Below, piece by piece: positions 15,868 to 21,074 of a stretch of DNA of 21,074 nt. Each line of letters opens with the position of its first letter. Position 1 is the first letter of the stretch. The DNA is from CAYVTV01 sp964526475. Lineage in GTDB: Bacteria > Bacteroidota > Bacteroidia > Bacteroidales > GCA-2748055. The DNA lies in NCBI GenBank assembly GCA_964526475.1, contig CAZGKF010000054.1, forward strand, positions 1 through 21,074, read 5' to 3'. The position numbers were made by a program, and so were the translations under genes. The notes beneath the pieces are model-generated. The model did not search any database. It was not told where the DNA came from and was given only the letters and a program-made list of their open reading frames with translations.

Positions 15868-16649
15868 AAACTTAAGCTGAAATTATCCCTGTCTTTTAAT
15901 ACCGGAAAATTCTTGCGGAATTTTTTCAACACAGGCATTGATATTTCCTGTACTCCGGTTTCTTCTTCATTGTCAGTAAACAGGCTTATTTCATTGCCTT
16001 TGGGATCGATCAAAGTGGTGCCACCATTATATATTATCCCATCATTATCTTTCCCTATTCTGTTAACTCCGCAAACATAAGCCTGATTTTCTATTGCCCG
16101 GGCCCTGAGAAGTGTGTCCCAAACAATGCGGCGTGAAGCAGGCCAGCTTGCAATGTATATCAATAAGTCGTATTCATCACAGTTTCTGCTCCAGACAGGA
16201 AAGCGCAAATCATAACATATCAGGGGATAAACCTTCCAGCCATAGAGATCAGCAATCAACCTGTTTTTTCCTGGGCTATAATGCTTACTTTCTCCTCCCA
16301 TCACGAATAAATGTCTTTTATCATAATACTGCCACCTTCCATCCGGATTCATCCATATCAGACGGTTATAAAACCTGTTTTGATCTTTAAAAATAATACT
16401 TCCTGTTATAACACTCTCAAACACCCTGGCTTTTTCTCTCATCCACTCAATTGTTTCTGATTCCCCTGATTCTGCCATCTCAATGGTACTCATGGTAAAA
16501 CCTGTTGAAAACATTTCAGGCAGAATGATAAGATCGGGAGACACATCATTTGAATTAAGAAGTTGATCTATTCTGAGAAGGTTGTTTTTTTTATTCTCCC
16601 ACACAATCTCAACCTGCACCATACAAATATTAAGTATATCTTTTATCAT
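15864..16649 (-). CDS. Omega-amidase-type carbon-nitrogen hydrolase (YafV/NIT2-like)
   Basis: Nitrilase-superfamily amidohydrolase of 261 residues. The catalytic triad is visible: Glu45 in LPEMFSTGF, Lys111 in YDKRHLF, and Cys145 in ICYDLRFPVW. The LRFPVW context and EMFSTGF are characteristic of the YafV/omega-amidase group, which hydrolyses 2-oxoglutaramate and 2-oxosuccinamate, the keto acids left after glutamine or asparagine transamination. The function is thus metabolite repair or methionine-salvage-linked clean-up, inferred from the family. The start is ATG. It is downstream of the first response regulator on the same strand with a gap of 109 bases, and tail-to-tail with slyD, overlapping by 4 bases. 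Confidence 0.88.
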   Translation of the reverse strand: MIKDILNICMVQVEIVWENKKNNLLRIDQLLNSNDVSPDLIILPEMFSTGFTMSTIEMAESGESETIEWMREKARVFESVITGSIIFKDQNRFYNRLIWMNPDGRWQYYDKRHLFVMGGESKHYSPGKNRLIADLYGWKVYPLICYDLRFPVWSRNCDEYDLLIYIASWPASRRIVWDTLLRARAIENQAYVCGVNRIGKDNDGIIYNGGTTLIDPKGNEISLFTDNEEETGVQEISMPVLKKFRKNFPVLKDRDNFSLSF

Positions 16650-16758
16650 ATCAATAAATACTTTATAAAGCTGAATGGATCGCTCTAAAAAGAAATAAAA
16701 TTAAGAAATTTATTAACGGGAAATTTGCTGAAGTTCTTTAAATAATGAAAACCTTTAT

Positions 16759-17457
16759 CTAGGGCTCATATTTATAACCTACTCCTTTAATTGTTTTTAT
16801 TTTATTTACTCCGATCTTTTCACGTATCTTCCGGATATAAACATCAATTGTTCTGTCGCTTACAATAACATCAGGACCCCAGATATGATTGAAGATTTCT
16901 TCCCTTGTAAATACTCTTGAAGGTTTGGAAGTTAGATATAACAGAAGGTTAAATTCTTTTTTCGGGAAATCAAGCTCCCCCCCGTTTATTCTCACAACAT
17001 GCTGTTCTTCATCTATTTCGATCCCTCCAGTTTCAGTTACAGCAGATTTTGAAAGGGATTTTTCATTAAACGATTTTCCTGATCTTTTAAGCAAGGCTTT
17101 AATTCTGCTGGTAAGCACCTTGGGTCTTATGGGTTTTGTTATAAAATCGTCCGCACCGGCGTTAAATCCGGCTATTTGAGAATAATCCTCCGTCCGGGCA
17201 GTCAGAAAGGCAATTATAGTATCAGAGATACCAGGTGTGGTTCTAATTTGTTCACATGTTTCAATTCCATCCATCTCCGGCATCATAATATCCAATAAGA
17301 TAAGATGGGGATTGAATACTTCTGCAGTTTCAACAGCAACTTTTCCGTTCCTGGCAGTCTTAACATTAAATCCCTCCTTACGGAGATTGTAACTTATAAA
17401 TTCAACAATATCTTCTTCATCGTCAACAACAAGTATTTTATAATTTGTCTCTTTCAT
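16759..17457 (-). CDS. OmpR/PhoB-type response regulator 1
   Basis: 232 residues. The receiver domain (1-120) has the acidic pair Asp12/Asp13, phospho-acceptor Asp56 in LILLDIMMPEMDG, Thr86 and Lys108. A winged-helix DNA-binding domain follows (about 140-230) with VFTREEIFNHIWG and DRTIDVYIRKIREKI as the recognition-helix region. No histidine kinase gene adjoins it, so it is an orphan in this window. It diverges from the PiT phosphate permease gene across 210 bases. It closely resembles the second regulator at 19925-20626, by eye about two thirds identical, including shared MDGIETCEQIR and AFLTAR-EDYSQIAGF runs. A PhoB-like role in phosphate control is suggested by context, not proven. Confidence 0.92.
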   Translation of the reverse strand: MKETNYKILVVDDEEDIVEFISYNLRKEGFNVKTARNGKVAVETAEVFNPHLILLDIMMPEMDGIETCEQIRTTPGISDTIIAFLTARTEDYSQIAGFNAGADDFITKPIRPKVLTSRIKALLKRSGKSFNEKSLSKSAVTETGGIEIDEEQHVVRINGGELDFPKKEFNLLLYLTSKPSRVFTREEIFNHIWGPDVIVSDRTIDVYIRKIREKIGVNKIKTIKGVGYKYEP

Positions 17458-17515
17458 ATAAGATTTTAATAGATGATTTAAAAGTAAACCAGTTGTATTA
17501 AAGAATTATTAATTT

Positions 17516-17544
17516 AATTTTATATGATAGCAAATTTTATATGA
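17516..17544. repeat. 12-base direct repeat AATTTTATATGA
   Basis: Two perfect copies (17516-17527 and 17533-17544), 17 bases apart start to start, in the region between response regulator 1 and the PiT gene. Direct repeats like this may be binding half-sites for an OmpR-family regulator, possibly the adjacent one acting on its own promoter. The very AT-rich composition makes chance possible, though a perfect 12-mer pair is notable. Confidence 0.5.
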
Positions 17545-17582
17545 ATCTGATGTAAAATACACTTAACGCATTATTCAGATTA

Positions 17583-17600
17583 TGTTAATGTTTTGTTAAT
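17583..17600. promoter_or_regulatory. Pho-box-like direct repeat upstream of PiT
   Basis: Two copies of TGTTAAT (17583-17589, 17594-17600) with an 11-base period. On the minus strand this reads TTAACA-n5-TTAACA, like the Bacillus PhoP box, and 11-base direct repeats are the spacing used by PhoB-type winged-helix regulators. The box lies 22 bases upstream of the TAGATTTG elements in front of a phosphate permease gene, the position expected for an activator site. Binding is inferred. Confidence 0.45.
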
Positions 17601-17621
17601 TTTAACTGCGCACTATTTGAA

Positions 17622-17639
17622 TAGATTTGAATAGATTTG
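17622..17639 (+). promoter_or_regulatory. Tandem -7 promoter-like elements of the PiT gene
   Basis: TAGATTTG occurs twice (17622-17629 and 17632-17639) within a 10-base tandem repeat TTTGAATAGA. Each copy fits the Bacteroidota -7 consensus TAnnTTTG. There is no TTTG at a proper -33 distance, which would fit an activator-dependent promoter using the box at 17583-17600. The second copy is 28 bases from the PiT ATG. Confidence 0.4.
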
Positions 17640-17667
17640 AACTTTAATTTTGAAACTGTTCTATTTC

Positions 17668-19935
17668 ATGGAAACCTATTATCTGATTATTGTTGCTGTT
17701 CTCTTTTTATTAGCTATTTCAGACCTTGTTGTAGGCGTTAGTAATGATGCTGTCAATTTTCTTAACTCAGCCATAGGTTCGAAAGTTGCTCCTTTCAGGA
17801 TAATAATACTTGTTGCTTCACTGGGTGTTATTGTTGGAGCAACATTCTCCAGTGGGATGATGGAAGTTGCGAGAAGCAGTATATTCCACCCTGATATGTT
17901 CTTTTTTAATGAAATAATGATCATTTTTCTGGCTGTGATGATCACTGATATAATTCTCCTGGATTTTTTCAATACATTTGGGCTCCCAACTTCCACTACA
18001 GTTTCTATAGTTTTTGAATTACTTGGGTCTGCAGTTGCAATTTCAACCGTAAAAATTTTCAAAGCAGCTGAAAGCCTTACCAATCTTGCCAATTATATAA
18101 ATACAGACAGGGCATTAGGTATCATATCCGGCATTTTTCTCTCCATAATTATCGCTTTTGCATTTGGAGCAATAATACAATGGATAATCAGAATATTTTT
18201 TTCATTTAACATAGCAAAATCCTTAAAATACTGGGGAGGGATATGGGGTGGAGCTTCTGTTGCAGGCATTACTTACTTCTTTTTAGTAAAAGGTGCATCA
18301 GGAGCTTCATTTATGACCGAAGGATTTGTAAGCTGGGTTCAGGGAAACACAGGCTCATTAATTCTTTACAGTTTTCTTGCAGGCACTATCATTTTTCAAT
18401 CCCTGATTTTCTTTTCCCGTGTTAATGTATTGAAAATCATTGTACTTCTTGGCACGTTCTCGCTTGCAATGGCTTTTGCAGGGAATGATCTGGTAAACTT
18501 TATTGGCGTTCCGCTTGCCGGATTTGAGTCATTTAAGATTTACCTGGCTTCAGGGCTTGATCCGGATGGTCTTCTAATGGAGATGCTTAAAGGGAAGGTT
18601 AAAACTCCGACTTTCATGCTTCTTGTGGCCGGATTGGTTATGGCCTTAACGCTAAAATATTCGCGAAAAGCCCGTTCTGTTACAGCTACCACAATAAATC
18701 TAAGCAGTCAGGATGAGAGATCTGAAAGATTTGAATCAACAGCTATTGCACGGCTCCTTGTAAGATGGTCAATCGATATTAGTGCTTTGTTTAAATATGT
18801 AAAACCCTTATGGCTTCAGTCGGCTATTGAAAAAAGATTCGATCAGTCAGTTCTTAGTGATCCTGAAAAGAAACAACAGGAGATACTTGCATTTGATCTT
18901 GTGAGAGCATCAGTAAATCTGGTTGTTGCAAGTATTCTGATTGCAATTGGCACATCATTTAAACTTCCTCTTTCAACAACCTATGTAACTTTCATGGTTG
19001 CTATGGGAACTTCACTTTCAGACGGAGCATGGGGCAGAGAAAGTGCAGTTTACAGGATATCAGGGGTAATTACTGTTATTGGTGGCTGGTTTTTAACTGC
19101 TTTAAGTGCATTTACTGCAGCGTTTTTTGTTGCAGCCGGAATTTATTTCGGTGGCATGATTGCAATTAGTGCATTTATTGCTGTTTCGGTTTTTATCCTT
19201 ATCAGAACACATGCTATTCACAAGAAACGTAACAAGGCTGATGAACTTGAAAATGGTTATCAGAGTGAAAAAGAAATCTCACATGATATTCTCGAAAACT
19301 GTTCGGAAACGGTGAAAAAGATAATGATCAATGTCTCAAAATATTATTATCTCTCTGTTTTGAATTTTACCAGAGAAAAAAGAAAAGAACTTCATCGTAT
19401 AAGAAAAGACGTTAAGGAATTAAATCAAAATACAAAACAATTGAAGAACAATCTTCATGTCACTATCAGGAGACTGAAAGAGGAGGAGGTGGAATCAGGA
19501 CACTATTACGTCCAGGTTCTCGATTACCTTAAAGAAACAACAAACTGTCTGTTTTACATAGTTAATCCGATGTATGTATATGTGAATAACAATCATCCGC
19601 CTCTAATGAAGGAACAGGCGGATGAACTCCTTCGTTTTAATGAGAAAATGTCAGAGTTTTTTAATTTCGCCCTTAATATACTGAAAAATAATAAATTCGA
19701 AAGATACACTGAACTTACGGAGAAGAGAAACAGTTTGATTAATGAAACAACGAATATGAAGATGAATCAGATAAAATCTCTAAAAAAATCAAAGAAAGGA
19801 ACAAAGATAAGTCTAATATTCCTTGAGATTATGAATGAGTCTAAAAATATCTTACTTTTTTCAACAAATGTTATCCAGGCGCAAAAGGAATTTATTGAAC
19901 ATTCTCAACAAAATACTGAAGGTACTAAACTGTAA
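17668..19935 (+). CDS. Inorganic phosphate transporter, PiT family, with C-terminal PhoU-like domain
   Basis: Membrane permease that imports phosphate, usually as a metal-phosphate complex with H+ or Na+. Numbered from the ATG (755 residues): the two inverted PiT/Pho4 signatures are GVSNDAVNFLNSAIGSK (23-39) and AGNDLVNFIGVPLAG (271-285), each with a matching PTST/PLSTT helix (107-111 and 434-438). About 12 membrane segments end near residue 515. The last 235 residues are soluble, Lys/Glu-rich and helical, and resemble a PhoU/DUF47-type domain, a fusion common in Bacteroidota that may gate or regulate the permease. An upstream in-frame TTG at 17650 would add 6 residues, but the ATG gives the standard N-terminus. 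The gene lies between two paralogous response regulators and overlaps the second by 11 bases at its 3' end. Confidence 0.93.
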   Translation: METYYLIIVAVLFLLAISDLVVGVSNDAVNFLNSAIGSKVAPFRIIILVASLGVIVGATFSSGMMEVARSSIFHPDMFFFNEIMIIFLAVMITDIILLDFFNTFGLPTSTTVSIVFELLGSAVAISTVKIFKAAESLTNLANYINTDRALGIISGIFLSIIIAFAFGAIIQWIIRIFFSFNIAKSLKYWGGIWGGASVAGITYFFLVKGASGASFMTEGFVSWVQGNTGSLILYSFLAGTIIFQSLIFFSRVNVLKIIVLLGTFSLAMAFAGNDLVNFIGVPLAGFESFKIYLASGLDPDGLLMEMLKGKVKTPTFMLLVAGLVMALTLKYSRKARSVTATTINLSSQDERSERFESTAIARLLVRWSIDISALFKYVKPLWLQSAIEKRFDQSVLSDPEKKQQEILAFDLVRASVNLVVASILIAIGTSFKLPLSTTYVTFMVAMGTSLSDGAWGRESAVYRISGVITVIGGWFLTALSAFTAAFFVAAGIYFGGMIAISAFIAVSVFILIRTHAIHKKRNKADELENGYQSEKEISHDILENCSETVKKIMINVSKYYYLSVLNFTREKRKELHRIRKDVKELNQNTKQLKNNLHVTIRRLKEEEVESGHYYVQVLDYLKETTNCLFYIVNPMYVYVNNNHPPLMKEQADELLRFNEKMSEFFNFALNILKNNKFERYTELTEKRNSLINETTNMKMNQIKSLKKSKKGTKISLIFLEIMNESKNILLFSTNVIQAQKEFIEHSQQNTEGTKL

Positions 19936-20626
19936 ACTTATATCCCACACCCTTAATTGTTTTGATATACTCATCTCCAAGTTTTTCACGAAGCTTCCTG
20001 ATATGGACATCAATAGTCCTGTCGCCAACAATTACATTGTCGCCCCAAATCTTATGAAAAATTTCATCCCGGGTAAATACTTTTTCAGGTTTGGAAATAA
20101 GCAGATTAAGTAGTTCGAATTCTTTCTTTGGAAAAAATAATTCTTTTCCCTTGAGTATTACAATATATCTTTCCTGGTCAATGATTAAATCATTGATCTC
20201 TTTCAAACCCATTACATTAATTGACGTTTCGTTCTCTTCCAATTTATTAAAACGCTTTAGTAAAGCTTTAACTTTACTGATAAGAAGCTTCGGTTTAATT
20301 GGTTTGGTAATATAATCATCGCCTCCCGCCTCAAATCCTGCAATCTGTGAATAATCCTCCCCTCTTGCTGTCAGGAAAGCTATTAAAACGTCCTTTAAAT
20401 CCGGCAGGCTCCTGATCTGTTCACATGTCTCAATTCCATCCATTTTTGGCATCATAACATCGAGCAGGATCAAATGTGGTTTTACCTCATTTGCAAGCGA
20501 AATAGCGGCCTCCCCATTTGTGGCAGAATAGATATTAAACCCTTCCCGTTCAAGGTTGTATGTTAAAAACTCTATAATATCCGCTTCATCATCAACAAGC
20601 AAGATCCGGTAATTATTTTTACTCAT
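19925..20626 (-). CDS. OmpR/PhoB-type response regulator 2
   Basis: 233 residues, with a receiver domain (Asp12/Asp13, phospho-acceptor Asp56 in LILLDVMMPKMDG, Thr86, Lys108) and a C-terminal winged helix (about 145-232) ending IKTIKGVGYKF. All phosphorylation residues are present. It is paralogous to the regulator at 16759-17457 over its whole length; the linker (about 122-145) is the least alike. The gene converges on the PiT permease gene, with the two stops overlapping by 11 bases, and has no adjacent kinase gene. A role in phosphate sensing is an inference from the flanking permease. It may share a kinase with its paralogue or respond to a different one encoded elsewhere. Confidence 0.92.
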   Translation of the reverse strand: MSKNNYRILLVDDEADIIEFLTYNLEREGFNIYSATNGEAAISLANEVKPHLILLDVMMPKMDGIETCEQIRSLPDLKDVLIAFLTARGEDYSQIAGFEAGGDDYITKPIKPKLLISKVKALLKRFNKLEENETSINVMGLKEINDLIIDQERYIVILKGKELFFPKKEFELLNLLISKPEKVFTRDEIFHKIWGDNVIVGDRTIDVHIRKLREKLGDEYIKTIKGVGYKFTV

Positions 20627-20726
20627 AAGGTTAATTCATTAATTTTTTGAAATAATTCTCTAATGCAAACTACTAATTTACAATAAAAAATAATTATAAA
20701 GCAAATCGGTTAAATATAAACCGCAA

Positions 20727-20750
20727 TGTTTAATCGTTTAATTGTTTAAT
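20727..20750. repeat. Octamer repeat (T/C)GTTTAAT, three copies
   Basis: TGTTTAAT, CGTTTAAT, TGTTTAAT in tandem. This is the reverse complement of the ATTAAACA/ATTAAACG unit at 1-72, including the same A/G (here T/C) variation. The two arrays therefore belong to one repeat family, in opposite orientation about 20.6 kb apart. Confidence 0.9.
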
Positions 20751-20752
20751 TG

Positions 20753-20853
20753 TTGAGTCTACTCCAAAAAATAAAAAATTCTGTTCACAATTGTTTTATC
20801 CCCCTTCCCCCCAGGGGATTTAGGGGTGAATTTACTTTTCGTAGTGGACTCAA
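20753..20853. mobile_element. MITE-like element with imperfect 13-base terminal inverted repeats
   Basis: TTGAGTCTACTCC (20753-20765) is matched by the reverse complement of 20841-20853, TTGAGTCCACTAC, with 11 of 13 identical. The similarity continues inward weakly (A-rich run, TAAA). The 101-base interior has no coding capacity; it carries nested C-runs and G-runs (20800-20826) that can fold as a hairpin. The octamer array lies immediately before the left end, and TGTTTAAA follows the right end, so it may have inserted into the octamer repeat. No transposase is present. It may be a non-autonomous insertion element or a decayed IS remnant. Confidence 0.45.
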
Positions 20854-21048
20854 TGTTTAAACTTTTTTCAAATACCATGTCAAGGGTATGAAGTCTCAGT
20901 AAATAGCAAAATGCAGTTAACTGTTAGTTATTGACTGGATTGCCTATAATACTGCTCATTTTCAGATTGAAAGTAATTATCTGCTAAGTGAAAAATTTAT
21001 GTCGGTAATTAAATTGTGATACCCTAACGTGGACAAGCCACAACCAAA

Positions 21049-21074
21049 CAAATAACAAATCTCAAAATACAAAT
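21049..21074. repeat. Short CAAAT repeat at the right edge
   Basis: CAAAT at 21049-21053, 21056-21060 and 21070-21074, with CAAAAT at 21063-21068, gives an approximate 7-base period that runs off the window. It differs from the octamer family at the other edge. It is short and low-complexity, so chance cannot be excluded. Confidence 0.4.

Larger units (their letters stand above)
20627..21074. other. Gene-free right end with repeats
   Basis: 448 bases without a plausible gene on either strand. The stretch contains an AT-rich promoter region for response regulator 2, three octamer repeats, a MITE-like inverted-repeat element, about 140 bases of unremarkable AT-rich DNA, and a heptamer-like repeat at the edge. 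No tRNA or ncRNA structure is evident. Confidence 0.75.

Noticed and set aside
17650..17667. TTG start for the PiT gene adding 6 residues
   Set aside because: The ATG at 17668 gives the typical PiT N-terminus directly before the first membrane segment; the TTG adds nothing recognisable.
20860..21048. tRNA or small RNA in the right-end intergenic DNA
   Set aside because: No cloverleaf arms, TTCRA-type T-loop or stable long hairpin could be found; only a 4-base stem (GTGG/CCAC) near 21030.

Overview
The window looks like a piece of a low-GC Bacteroidota chromosome, probably from an anaerobic, Bacteroidales-like fermenter. The signs are a TonB-dependent receptor, PiT phosphate permeases with a PhoU-like tail, starts that mostly lack a Shine-Dalgarno sequence, matches to the Bacteroidota promoter core TAnnTTTG, and acetate/butyrate kinase genes. 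Every large ORF is intact. I see no tRNA, rRNA, CRISPR array, transposase or defence gene. Both edges of the window run into short tandem repeats, which suggests a contig bounded by assembly breaks.

Region 1 (74-7921, minus strand) is a tetrapyrrole/iron cluster. In transcription order it holds a small membrane protein, a TonB-dependent receptor, an MFS (AmpG/RhtX-like) inner-membrane transporter, hemN, hemG (HemY-type) and hemH. Receptor, transporter and hemN are packed with gaps of 3 and 1 bases. The three enzymes are the last three steps of protoporphyrin-dependent heme synthesis, with none of the earlier genes nearby. The cluster may therefore import a porphyrin precursor or a siderophore and finish heme from it. 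The ferrochelatase carries four closely spaced cysteines that look like an internal [2Fe-2S] site.

Region 2 (8330-13572, plus strand) is a tight five-gene operon: pta, a divergent 3-hydroxyacyl-CoA dehydrogenase, ackA, ptb, buk. It pairs two CoA/phosphate acyltransferases with two acyl-phosphate kinases, so it can make ATP from acetyl-CoA and from butyryl-like CoA esters. The dehydrogenase keeps the catalytic Ser/His/Glu but has lost two conserved asparagines.

Region 3 (13569-16649) holds a short-chain dehydrogenase, an outer-membrane beta-barrel protein of unknown role, a SlyD-like prolyl isomerase with a metal-binding tail, and an omega-amidase-type nitrilase.

Region 4 (16759-20626) is a phosphate module: a PiT permease fused to a PhoU-like domain, flanked by two closely related OmpR/PhoB-type response regulators with no histidine kinase alongside. 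The divergent intergenic region carries a Pho-box-like direct repeat (11-base period), a 12-base direct repeat and tandem TAGATTTG promoter-like elements.

Region 5 (20627-21074) has no gene. It contains octamer repeats like those at the left edge (opposite orientation), a roughly 100-base MITE-like inverted-repeat element, and a heptamer-like repeat at the edge. No wholly new system is evident. The best leads are the heme-completion/uptake cluster, the active-site changes in the dehydrogenase, and the paired regulators around the phosphate permease.
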